64,000 nucleotides of DNA, from the NCBI GenBank assembly GCA_036384915.1, contig DASVLJ010000008.1:42688-106687 (forward strand), given 5' to 3'. Below, piece after piece: positions 43,521 through 51,291 of this stretch (positions within the stretch are counted from its first letter, which is position 1; each line of letters starts with the position of its first letter). The notes under the pieces were generated by a model. That model saw only the letters and a list, made by a program, of their open reading frames with translations, ran no database searches and was not told the origin of the DNA. This stretch comes from PKWO01 sp036384915 (lineage in GTDB: Bacteria > Pseudomonadota > Gammaproteobacteria > Burkholderiales > Burkholderiaceae_D). The position numbers and the translations under genes are program-made.

Positions 43521-46500
43521 ATGAATACCGAAGCCGAATTCGACTGGCGCGAACGCTGCCACGAAGCGCTCGACCTGATGCGCGACGACCCCGCGCGTGG
43601 GCGCGCCGCCATGCTAGGCCTGCTGGCCCAGGCCGAGGCGGCCAAGCATGCCGCCATGGGCATGCTGGCACAACTGGGCCTCGCCTTTGCCGACTACTAC
43701 CGCGCCGACCTCGATGCCGCGCTGGCGCAATTCGAGCACCTGCTGGCCGCGCTCGACCAGGCCGCCGAAGACGAACGCGACGAGCATCATGAGCTCAATC
43801 TCGCGCTCTGCCTGTTTGGCATCATCGCGATCTGGCGCAGCCGCGGCCGTGCGCGCGAAGCCTATGAATTCGGACGCGAGCGCCTGCTGCCTCTGATGGT
43901 GGAAGCCACGCGCGAAACCGTGCTCGGCTTGAACCTGCTGGGCATCGTGGCGCAGGAATACGGCCAGATCGACGAAGCGATCCGCCATTACTACAGTGCG
44001 CTCGATGCGGCGCGCAGCCTGGGCTTGACGGCGCGCACGGCACACATCATGGCCAACATCGGCGAGATGTTCTACGTCAGCGGCAATGCCGACGATGCCG
44101 AAGCCATCCTGATCGACGCGGTGCGGCTGGCGCGCGTATCGAAAGAGCGCTGGCTGGTCGGCTTCGCCTCCACCGTGCTGGCGCTGGCCTACCTCTCGAT
44201 GGAACGCTACGACGACGCCTATGCCGCCATCGCCGACCAGGTGCATTCCAGTGCCGAGGAAACCCAGGCCGACCTGGCCAACCGCACCTTTTGCCTCGCC
44301 GTGGCCGCCTACACGCTGGCCCTGCACGGCCAGCTCGACGAAGCCGAAGAATTGTCGGGCAAGGCCATGGCCCTGCTCGGACGCTTCGAGGAAAAACAGC
44401 TCAAGCCCTATTGCTGGTGGGTCGCGGGCCACCTGCACCACCGGCGCGGGCGCATCGCCGAAGCGCTCGATTGCCTGGGCCGCGCCGTCGAAGGCATGGG
44501 CGAATACGGCTACGTGTTCCTGCCCGTGCGCGCCAGCCAGGAACTAGCCGAAATCCACGCCGAGCGTGGCGATTGGGAAGCGGCATACCGCGAACAAAAG
44601 CGCTGCCAGATGCTCTACGCGCGCGCCCAGAACCAGGCGGCGCGCGTGCGCGTACAAAACCTGCACGTGCAAAGCGAATTGAAGCAGGCCGAAACCGCGC
44701 GTGCGCATGCCGAGGAAACCAGCCAGGCCAAGACCGTGTTCCTGGCCAACATGAGCCACGAATTGCGCACCCCGATGAATGCCATCATCGGCATGGCCCA
44801 CCTGGCCTTGCGCACCGAGCTCAACCCCAAGCAGCGCGACTACCTGGAAAAAATCCACACCGCCGGCATCTCGCTATTGGGCATCATCAACGGCATCCTC
44901 GATTTTTCCAAGATCGAGGCCGACCGCGTGGAGCTGGAAAAGCTCGAGTTCAACCTGGAAAACGTGCTCGACAACGTGGCCACCGTCACGAGCGCCAAGG
45001 CCCACGCCAAGAAGCTCGAATACGTGATCCACTCCTCGCCCGACATCCCGCGCTACCTGATCGGCGACCCGTTGCGCCTGGGCCAGGTCTTGATCAACCT
45101 GGTCTCCAATGCCATCAAGTTCACCGAGCGCGGCGAAGTCTATGTCTCGTGCCGCCCGATGGAAGCGGCCGACGGCACCATGAAGCTGCGCTTCCTGGTG
45201 TGCGATACCGGGATCGGCCTGACGCCCGAGCAATCGGCGCGCCTGTTCCGTCCCTACAGCCAGGCCGACGAATCGACGGCGCGCAAATACGGCGGCACCG
45301 GCCTTGGCTTGATCATCTCCAAGCGCCTGGTGGAGTTGATGGGCGGCGCGATCTGGATCGAAAGCGAACCCAAGGTCGGCTCGGCCGTGTATTTCACGGC
45401 CGTATTCGGCGTGCCCGAAACGGCGCAGCCGCCGCGCACCATACCGGAAGCCTTGCACGGCAAGCGCATCCTGATCGTGGACGACAACCCGCTCGAGCGC
45501 GTGGTGCTCGGCGAAGGCATGGAGCAGCATCCGCTCGAAGTCGATCTGGTGGCCGGCGGCCACGCGGCGCTGGACGCGGTGCGCGCCGCCGATGCGGAGC
45601 ATCCGTATGCGGCCGTGTTCACCGACTGGCACATGCCCAACTTCGACGGCATCGAGCTGATCCAGGCCATCCGGCGCGAAAGCGGGCCCGGCGGCAGCTT
45701 GAAAAATCCGCCGCGCCTGGTCCTGATCGGTACCCACACCAGCGAAGAGGACAGGCTGCGCATGGAAAGCGCGCAAGCCGACGGCTTCCTGATGAAGCCC
45801 GTCACGGCCGGCATGCTGACCGACTTGCTGGTGGAGCTGTTCGAGGAAAACACGCGCCGCCCGGCGCCGCCGCCCATCGCGGCACCGAACTTCGACGATC
45901 TCTCGGTGCTGCTGGTGGAAGACAATCTGCTGAACCAGCAGCTCGCGCTCGAATTGATGCAGGCGGCCGGCATCAAGGTCGAGATCGCGGCCAATGGCAG
46001 ATTGGCGGTCGAGATGCTGAGCGCGGCGCCGAACCGCTACGACCTCGTGCTGATGGATTTGCAGATGCCCGAGATGGACGGCATCGAAGCCACGCGCATG
46101 ATACGCACCGACCGCCGCTTCGATGCCTTGCCCATCGTGGCCATGACGGCGCACGCCAGCACAGCCGATCGCGCACGCTGCTTCGCCGCCGGCATGAACG
46201 ACCACATGGCCAAGCCGATCGATCCGGACGAACTGTTCCAGGCCATCGAGCACTGGTGCCCGGCCAAAGGGCGCGGCAGTGCGCTGGCTGAAGCGGCGCG
46301 CAGCGTCGCCGCCTTGCAGGTGGCACCGGGCGAGATCGCCCTCGACGGCGTCGATGTCGAAGGCGGCATACGCCGCGCCATGGGCAACCCCAAGCTGTAT
46401 CTGCAGATGCTGGGCCATTTCCGCAACGACCAGGGCGGGATGGTGGACAAGCTGCGCGCCGCGCTCGAGGAAGGTGACCGCATCGTCGCCGAGCGCGTGG

Positions 46501-46769
46501 CGCATACCCTGAAAGGTTCAGCCGGCCTGGTCGGCGCCAGCTTCGTGCAGGGATTGGCGGGAGAGATTGAAACCGCGCTGCGCCGCGGCGCGCGCGACCG
46601 CGTGCTGCAGCCGCTATTGGAACAACTGGATCTGGATATGCAAGCCTTGCTGCAGCAACTTGAACCGGAAGCGCTGGAGACGCTCTTGCGGGGGCTCGAT
46701 CCGTTAGCGGCGCCCGCCGCCATCGACCTTGCCCCCGATTCCGACATGCCGGGCCTTAACCCGAGCTGA
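43521..46769 (+). CDS. Soluble TPR hybrid histidine kinase with two receiver domains and an HPt domain
   Basis: The 1082-residue protein has no signal peptide or membrane span. Residues about 30-380 are TPR-like repeats (GQIDEAIRHYYSALDAARSL type). The kinase core has the phosphoacceptor His 413 in MSHELRTPMN, the N box LVSNAIKFTERG, and G boxes in CDTGIGLTPEQ and GGTGLGLIISKR. Receiver 1 has Asp 702 (TDWHMP), receiver 2 has Asp 846 (LMDLQMP), and the HPt has His 995 (AHTLKGSAGL). It should phosphorelay internally and pass phosphate to an unlinked regulator. The TPR part may sense a partner protein. It is divergent from yfaA. Confidence 0.93.
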   Translation: MNTEAEFDWRERCHEALDLMRDDPARGRAAMLGLLAQAEAAKHAAMGMLAQLGLAFADYYRADLDAALAQFEHLLAALDQAAEDERDEHHELNLALCLFGIIAIWRSRGRAREAYEFGRERLLPLMVEATRETVLGLNLLGIVAQEYGQIDEAIRHYYSALDAARSLGLTARTAHIMANIGEMFYVSGNADDAEAILIDAVRLARVSKERWLVGFASTVLALAYLSMERYDDAYAAIADQVHSSAEETQADLANRTFCLAVAAYTLALHGQLDEAEELSGKAMALLGRFEEKQLKPYCWWVAGHLHHRRGRIAEALDCLGRAVEGMGEYGYVFLPVRASQELAEIHAERGDWEAAYREQKRCQMLYARAQNQAARVRVQNLHVQSELKQAETARAHAEETSQAKTVFLANMSHELRTPMNAIIGMAHLALRTELNPKQRDYLEKIHTAGISLLGIINGILDFSKIEADRVELEKLEFNLENVLDNVATVTSAKAHAKKLEYVIHSSPDIPRYLIGDPLRLGQVLINLVSNAIKFTERGEVYVSCRPMEAADGTMKLRFLVCDTGIGLTPEQSARLFRPYSQADESTARKYGGTGLGLIISKRLVELMGGAIWIESEPKVGSAVYFTAVFGVPETAQPPRTIPEALHGKRILIVDDNPLERVVLGEGMEQHPLEVDLVAGGHAALDAVRAADAEHPYAAVFTDWHMPNFDGIELIQAIRRESGPGGSLKNPPRLVLIGTHTSEEDRLRMESAQADGFLMKPVTAGMLTDLLVELFEENTRRPAPPPIAAPNFDDLSVLLVEDNLLNQQLALELMQAAGIKVEIAANGRLAVEMLSAAPNRYDLVLMDLQMPEMDGIEATRMIRTDRRFDALPIVAMTAHASTADRARCFAAGMNDHMAKPIDPDELFQAIEHWCPAKGRGSALAEAARSVAALQVAPGEIALDGVDVEGGIRRAMGNPKLYLQMLGHFRNDQGGMVDKLRAALEEGDRIVAERVAHTLKGSAGLVGASFVQGLAGEIETALRRGARDRVLQPLLEQLDLDMQALLQQLEPEALETLLRGLDPLAAPAAIDLAPDSDMPGLNPS

Positions 46770-46783
46770 TCGATTCCGGCCGA

Positions 46784-47596
46784 TCAGTCCCAGCTGATAT
46801 CGCCCGAGCCCATGCGGTTAACATTGCGCTGCGCCGGATTGCCGCGCACGCTCACGTCGCCGCTGCCATGCAGGTTGATTTCCACCGACTTGGTGGCATA
46901 GACCGAGGAATCGCCCGAGCCCATCACATCGAGCTTCAAATCGTCGGTGTGCAGGTTTTCCGTGTTGAGGTCGCCCGAACCCATGATGCGCACCTTCGTC
47001 GACTTGTTCTGGCCGGAAGCCGTGATGGCGCCCGAGCCGAGTATGCTCAAGTCGGCATCGGCGCCGCTGCCGGTCGTCATATCGAGATCGCCCGAACCCA
47101 TGGTGCTGGCCGTCACGTGCTGATACACGCCGTCGAAATTCATGTCGCCCGAACCGCGCAAGGTCAACACTACCTTGTCGCCCGAGAAGCCGCTGACGCG
47201 CGCGTCGCCGCTGCCGTGCAGCGAGAGCTGCTCCAGTTTGGGCAGTGTCAACTCGATGCGCATCGGGTGGCTGCTGTGGAACAGCGAATCCTGGAAATCG
47301 ATCTCGAGCGTATTGCCTTGCTGCCTGGTCCTGATGCGCGGCAGCAGGCGCTCTTCGGCGATCACCTGCATGGCCGGCGTCGCGCCTTGGTGCAGCACCA
47401 GGTCCACCGGGCCGTTGGCGTTGATCACCGTGACGGCGCCGTCGACGGTGCGCGTTTCGGTCTTCATGGCATGGCTGCCGGGGATGTTGGCGGCGACGCC
47501 GCCTTCCGCATGGGCCCGCAGCATGGCAGCCGAAACGCCGACCAGGATGATGGCCAGCAGCATCATGCCGGCGCCGATTTTGAGCAAGATACGCAT
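46784..47596 (-). CDS. DUF2807 (adhesin-head GIN-like) exported repeat protein
   Basis: The 270-residue protein starts at ATG 47596 and has a signal peptide or anchor MRILLKIGAGMMLLAIILVG. The mature part is a right-handed beta-helix repeat with recurring GSGD motifs (HGSGDARV, RGSGDMNF, MGSGDLDM, MGSGDLNT, MGSGDSSV, HGSGDVSV, MGSGDISWD), spaced about 20-28 residues. DUF2807 proteins are exported and of unknown function. It is 23 bases after the DUF1700 gene and therefore in its operon, which links a membrane-bound DUF1700 partner with an exported repeat protein. Confidence 0.85.
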   Translation of the reverse strand: MRILLKIGAGMMLLAIILVGVSAAMLRAHAEGGVAANIPGSHAMKTETRTVDGAVTVINANGPVDLVLHQGATPAMQVIAEERLLPRIRTRQQGNTLEIDFQDSLFHSSHPMRIELTLPKLEQLSLHGSGDARVSGFSGDKVVLTLRGSGDMNFDGVYQHVTASTMGSGDLDMTTGSGADADLSILGSGAITASGQNKSTKVRIMGSGDLNTENLHTDDLKLDVMGSGDSSVYATKSVEINLHGSGDVSVRGNPAQRNVNRMGSGDISWD

Positions 47597-47619
47597 GGTA
47601 GTGTCCTCCGAAAGTGTTG

Positions 47620-48606
47620 TTAAGCGCCGCGCAGCACGCTGAATTCCATTTGTGCCAGCCTGACCACGCCGAGCCAGGTGTAGCGGGCAATCGTCAGGCA
47701 CAGCAGGAAGCCGATGATGCCGGCGAAGATGATGCCTATGCCCACGCCGACCTGGACCGGTTGCGAAGAGCTGATGAAGTCCGTGCCCAGCATGACCGTG
47801 TTGTGGCCCGCGTCGACATCGCGGTTGTGGATGTGCAGGCCGGGCATATCGACATCCATGTCTTCGTCGTCGTTCGTCTCGGCCTCGTCGTCTTTCGAGC
47901 CTTCATCCTTGACGACGATGCCCTTCGGGCCGATATCGACCGAGGTGTTGTGGTCGCTTTCAGGAGCGGGCGCAGCCGCAGGCGTGGATGCGGAACCGGT
48001 TTCGGTCGTGACGGCGGAAGCCGGCACCACGTGAATGCGCTTGTCGCCGGTTTCGACGTGGACCCCTCTCTCGCCGATATTGACCACGGTGCGGCCGTCG
48101 TGATGGCGCATGTCGTCGATCGCGCCAGGCTTGTCCAAATAAACGTGGTGGAAGGGCTCGTCCAGCGACAGCTGGTTTACGCCTGCCACGCTGGCGCCGG
48201 TGACGGCGATGCCGCCCAGATAGCAGGCAAACGACACGGCGAATGCGGCGATCAAGAGGCCGGCATAGGCAATGGCGGGAATGACCAGGAACAGGTTGAA
48301 CACCATCAAGCCGACGAAAGAAAAGAACATGCGCACCGCGCTGCCCGGGCGTTGCGAGGGCGGCACCGTGTGGGCCTGCGGCGGTGGGGCCACGGCGGCG
48401 GGCGTCTTGGGCGCATGTTGCGCGCGCAAGTCCTCGGCGACTTGTTGCGGATCGCCGAGCCCGGCGATGATTTCGTCTTCATTCCGGCCGGCGGCGCTGG
48501 CCTCGTGGATGCGCTTTTCATATTCCGCCACCGTGCGCTCCACGACCTCGGGCGGCAAGCCCTCGAGAGCGCTGCGCAGTGCGGCAATGTATTCGAACCT
48601 GGTCAT
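47620..48606 (-). CDS. DUF1700-family membrane protein
   Basis: The 328-residue protein has the N-terminal helical HAAS/DUF1700 domain (MTRFEYIAALRSALEGLPPE to GLGDPQQVAEDLRAQH). At least three membrane segments follow (VRMFFSFVGLMVFNLFLVI, then IAYAGLLIAAFAVSFACYLGG, and a late one near 290-310). An acidic, DE-rich loop sits around residues 220-270. Usually these proteins sit next to a PadR-type regulator, but none is found here; the downstream partner is the DUF2807 protein. Both may form an envelope-stress or anti-sigma-like system, but this is a guess. Confidence 0.85.
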   Translation of the reverse strand: MTRFEYIAALRSALEGLPPEVVERTVAEYEKRIHEASAAGRNEDEIIAGLGDPQQVAEDLRAQHAPKTPAAVAPPPQAHTVPPSQRPGSAVRMFFSFVGLMVFNLFLVIPAIAYAGLLIAAFAVSFACYLGGIAVTGASVAGVNQLSLDEPFHHVYLDKPGAIDDMRHHDGRTVVNIGERGVHVETGDKRIHVVPASAVTTETGSASTPAAAPAPESDHNTSVDIGPKGIVVKDEGSKDDEAETNDDEDMDVDMPGLHIHNRDVDAGHNTVMLGTDFISSSQPVQVGVGIGIIFAGIIGFLLCLTIARYTWLGVVRLAQMEFSVLRGA

Positions 48607-48785
48607 GTTGTCCTCGTCTTATCCCTTGTTGCGCTGCTTCAAGCTTCCTTGCTGCGCTTGATTGTCACTGTATGGGATGCGCCGGCTGGGTTCCAGCAAA
48701 ATGCGACAGAATGCAAAAACCGGGGATTGGTCGTCGAAATCGCGGGATTTGGGGCGCTCTGGTTTTGTTAATTAATGGAAAGGAG

Positions 48786-48906
48786 GTAGGTTGGTGCAGA
48801 ACGAAGTGAAGCCCAACTCCGCGCGTTGAATTAACGCCTGCGATGGCGCGAAGTGCCGATGTCGGACTTCGCTCGCGCTCAGCCTGCGCGGCCCGGCACA
48901 ACCTAC
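48786..48906. repeat. Intergenic inverted repeat, GTAGGTTGG family (copy 2)
   Basis: GTAGGTTGG (48786) and ACCTAC (48901) bracket a diverged stem-loop that carries the family core GAAGCCCAACT on the left and GGACTTCGCTCGCGCTCAG on the right. It is less perfect than copies 1 and 3. The remaining part of the gap 48607-48998 shows no gene. Confidence 0.7.
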
Positions 48907-48920
48907 AACCACAAAGCAAA

Positions 48921-48942
48921 CGGCACCGCCGAAGCGGTGCCG
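48921..48942 (-). terminator. Terminator for the small-peptide gene cluster
   Basis: On the minus strand, CGGCACCGC is followed by a TTCG loop, GCGGTGCCG and then TTTGCTTTG. The stem is perfect over nine base pairs and the loop is the stable UUCG type. It lies 57 bp after the last small gene (48999). Confidence 0.8.
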
Positions 48943-48998
48943 TCAGTCTGGTTACGCCGGGGACGGGATGGCGCATTTCCAGAGGGATGGGGGCGGGC

Positions 48999-49127
48999 TC
49001 AGCAGCCCCGCCGTCCATTCCACTGGAAACGCCCTGCCCGGCGGGAATTGCCGTACGCATCGCGCAGGCTGGCCTCGATCTTGGCCGCATTGTCGGCCCC
49101 AATGACGGTCGTCGTCATGGCACGCAT
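48999..49127 (-). CDS. Possible 42-residue peptide
   Basis: ATG 49127 overlaps the stop of the preceding small gene by one base (TGATG), which favours translation by coupling. The sequence (MRAMTTTVIGADNAAKIEASL and a C terminus rich in Arg and Gly, GRFQWNGRRGC) has no recognised relatives. It ends in cysteine. It could be a chance frame, and coupling is the only argument. Confidence 0.35.
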   Translation of the reverse strand: MRAMTTTVIGADNAAKIEASLRDAYGNSRRAGRFQWNGRRGC

Positions 49128-49348
49128 CAGATCATCTTGTGGCCGTTGTTCAACTCGGCGCGGTAGGCGTTCTTTTCCGCTGCGCTGGCGTGCCTGGCGA
49201 CGATGGTTACGGTCGGCACGTTGGCGGCGACGGCTTGATGCGAGGTGATTGCATGGGCCGTTTGCATGGCCAGAGAGAGCACGGCTGCGGCACACAGGGC
49301 GCCGATTGAGATCAGGGTGGCGCCTTCGATATTGCGGATGGTGTTCAT
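49127..49348 (-). CDS. Small exported or membrane protein, paralogue A
   Basis: The 73-residue protein starts at ATG 49348 (MNTIRNIEGATLISIGALCA), preceded by a GGAAAC site. One hydrophobic segment at residues about 9-29 (GATLISIGALCAAAVLSLA) looks like a signal anchor or cleavable signal (AHA). The rest carries VTIVARHASAAEKNAYRAEL. It closely resembles its upstream neighbour, so the pair is a recent tandem duplication. Function unknown. Confidence 0.65.
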   Translation of the reverse strand: MNTIRNIEGATLISIGALCAAAVLSLAMQTAHAITSHQAVAANVPTVTIVARHASAAEKNAYRAELNNGHKMI

Positions 49349-49384
49349 GATGTTTCCTTTCAATGTGTGAGTGATGTCTGCTGC

Positions 49385-49597
49385 TTAGATCGTGGCCCGG
49401 CCGGACTTGAGAATCTGGTTCTTCTCGGCGGCGGTCATGCGCTTGGCGACGATGGTCACGGTTTCGGTATGCGTGGCTTGCGCGACTTCGTGTGCCGTTG
49501 CATGCTTGGGCGGCACGGTCAGCGTGAGAACGGCGGCTGCGCACAATGCACCGATGGAGACCAGGGTCGTGGCTTCGATAAAACGTGTGGTGTTCAT
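49385..49597 (-). CDS. Small exported or membrane protein, paralogue B
   Basis: The 70-residue protein (MNTTRFIEATTLVSIGALCA) has the same layout as paralogue A: a hydrophobic N terminus with signal-like character, then VTIVAKRMTAAEKNQILKSG and a short basic end. The shared pattern is MNT.R.IE..TL.SIGALCAAAVL and the late VTIVA(K/R) with AAEKN. It is 36 bases upstream of paralogue A. Both have a GGAAAC-type ribosome site. Confidence 0.65.
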   Translation of the reverse strand: MNTTRFIEATTLVSIGALCAAAVLTLTVPPKHATAHEVAQATHTETVTIVAKRMTAAEKNQILKSGRATI

Positions 49598-49819
49598 GAT
49601 GTTTCCTTTCGTGTGTTTTGTTTCGGTATGGTCACTTTAGGCAAGTGCTCCCGCAAGCGCTACGCGTATGCGACAGACCGCATGAAACGCGGGGCAGAGC
49701 GCAAAAAAGCCGGGATAGAGCGGTCGGAAAAACCGACTTTTCGGTGTCCCGGCGAGACAAAGCGGCAAAAACGGGGATTTGTGCCACAGGCTGTGGCACT
49801 TTGTTTCAAACAAGCAAAT

Positions 49820-49841
49820 AAAAAGCCCGCAAATGCGGGCT
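49820..49841 (-). terminator. Terminator after the VOC gene
   Basis: On the minus strand AGCCCGC is followed by ATTT, GCGGGCT and TTTTATTTG. Stem of seven base pairs. It ends transcription of the VOC-family gene whose stop is at 49880. Confidence 0.8.
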
Positions 49842-49879
49842 GGTCACAGGTTTCACGGGCTTGCGGTATTCAAGCGGGC

Positions 49880-50248
49880 TTAGCCGCCGCAAAAGAAAGC
49901 GAGCTTGTTGCCATCGAGGTCGCGGAAATAGGCTGCGTAGTAACCGACGCCGCGCTCGCCCGGCGCGCCCTCGTCGGTCGCGCCCAGCTCCATCGCCTTG
50001 TTGTACAAAGCATCGACCATGTGCGGCGCTTCGACGACAAAGGCAATCATCACGCCGTTGCCCACCGTGGCCGGTTGGCCGTCAAACGGCTTGCAGACGG
50101 AAAAGCCCGGCTTGTCTTCGGCCGTGCCCCAGGCGATGTAGCGCTCCATCTCCATCATGCGCCCCGCGCCGATGGCGGCAAACAATGCGTCGTAGAATGC
50201 CGCGGCGCGCGGCATGTCATTGGTACCGACGGTGACATATCCGATCAT
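49880..50248 (-). CDS. VOC-family (glyoxalase/bleomycin-resistance fold) protein
   Basis: The 122-residue protein starts at ATG 50248 (MIGYVTVGTNDMPRAAAFYD), typical of the vicinal-oxygen-chelate fold. The repeat unit shows again at GVGYYAAYFRDLDGNKLAFF, where the metal ligand Glu of glyoxalases is absent: LDGNKLAFF ends with F and not E. So a metal-dependent activity is doubtful. Longer in-frame upstream sequence lacks the fold and is not used. Confidence 0.82.
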   Translation of the reverse strand: MIGYVTVGTNDMPRAAAFYDALFAAIGAGRMMEMERYIAWGTAEDKPGFSVCKPFDGQPATVGNGVMIAFVVEAPHMVDALYNKAMELGATDEGAPGERGVGYYAAYFRDLDGNKLAFFCGG

Positions 50249-50342
50249 CTCGTGCCCTCCTTTTGCTCTTTTTTCAGCGCGCGCAAGCATGGCGCGGCCT
50301 TGGTGGTATTGTGCGGCGCGCGGCATGAATGCGCAAGGCCCG

Positions 50343-50630
50343 CTACTGCATGGGCGCGCCTTCTGGCTTCTTGATATCGCCGAGCTGGGCATTGGCCAGG
50401 AACTTTTGCAGGAAATCCACCATGTGCATCGCCGCCGGCACCGACATCACCAGCCGTTCGCACACCACGTTGGTCATGGTCGGCGGCATCGTGGAATGAT
50501 CGACGCGGTTGCTGACGAAGGTGAGATGGATATTGGGAGCATCGAGCGAGGCGCCCGCCAGGTAAGAGGCGAAAATCTCCGGCGCCTGCGCCGTATCGCT
50601 GATCGGGGGAGCGTTGGTAACCACAGTCAT
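50343..50630 (-). CDS. Small protein of unknown function
   Basis: The 95-residue protein starts at ATG 50630 (MTVVTNAPPISDTAQAPEIF) behind GAGAGGG. The middle (IHLTFVSNRVDHST and CERLVMSVPAAMHMVDFLQK) recalls the DUF3467 pattern of a beta hairpin plus MSPQHAKRL-like helix; this is weak. No signal peptide. It is separated by 154 bp from the GNAT gene, and lies upstream of the VOC gene by 94 bp. Confidence 0.6.
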   Translation of the reverse strand: MTVVTNAPPISDTAQAPEIFASYLAGASLDAPNIHLTFVSNRVDHSTMPPTMTNVVCERLVMSVPAAMHMVDFLQKFLANAQLGDIKKPEGAPMQ

Positions 50631-50784
50631 GATTGGCCCTCTCTGCAAGATAGCGCCATCGGCGTATGCCGTCGGCTTACTGCAGAGTAGGCAAGCAACA
50701 ATGCCGGGAGTTCACGGACGACAGCGGTTTATTTGACGGTGTAGCAGGCGGGAAATGTTGCGGCAATGTTGCTGTAGCGGGGCA

Positions 50785-51291
50785 TCAAGCATCCGCCAGC
50801 AGGGCCCAGCGCTCATGGTCGCGCCACTGCCCGCCTATCTTCAGGTAACGCTCGGAAAAGCCTTCCTGCCTGAAGCCGAGTTTCTTCACCAGCGCGATCG
50901 AAGCGAGGTTGCCGGGCTGGATGTTCGCTTCCACGCGATGCAGGCCGAGGTCCTTGAAGGCGAAGCCAATCGCCTGGCGCAGCGCTTCCGTCATCAAGCC
51001 CTGGCGCGCATATCGCACCATGCCGTAATAGCCCAGATAGGCACTCTGGAACGCACCCATGGCGATTTCGCTGATGTTGACCACGCCGACGATGCCGCCG
51101 CTTTGCGCTTCGCGCGCGATGAGGGCGACGTTAGGGCCGGTGATGCTGCGCGCGAACCAGGCGTCGAAGCCGGCCTGGTCGGTGAAGGACGTGACCCAGG
51201 GCCGGTGGTGTTCCTGGCTTTCCCTGTTGGCGGCGATGAGGTCCGCGGGATCGGCGACGGTGACGCGTTGAAGTTGAATGCGTTGCGTCAT
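50785..51291 (-). CDS. GNAT-family N-acetyltransferase (RimJ-like)
   Basis: The 168-residue protein has the GNAT fold with the acetyl-CoA motif ARQGLMTEALRQAIGFAFKD (variant of Q/RxxGxG/A) and the ribosomal-protein acetyltransferase pattern HRVEANIQPGNLASIALVKK, then GFRQEGFSERYLKI. It may acetylate the alpha-amino group of a protein. The ATG overlaps the mnmE stop by one base, so it is co-translated with mnmE. Confidence 0.88.
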   Translation of the reverse strand: MTQRIQLQRVTVADPADLIAANRESQEHHRPWVTSFTDQAGFDAWFARSITGPNVALIAREAQSGGIVGVVNISEIAMGAFQSAYLGYYGMVRYARQGLMTEALRQAIGFAFKDLGLHRVEANIQPGNLASIALVKKLGFRQEGFSERYLKIGGQWRDHERWALLADA

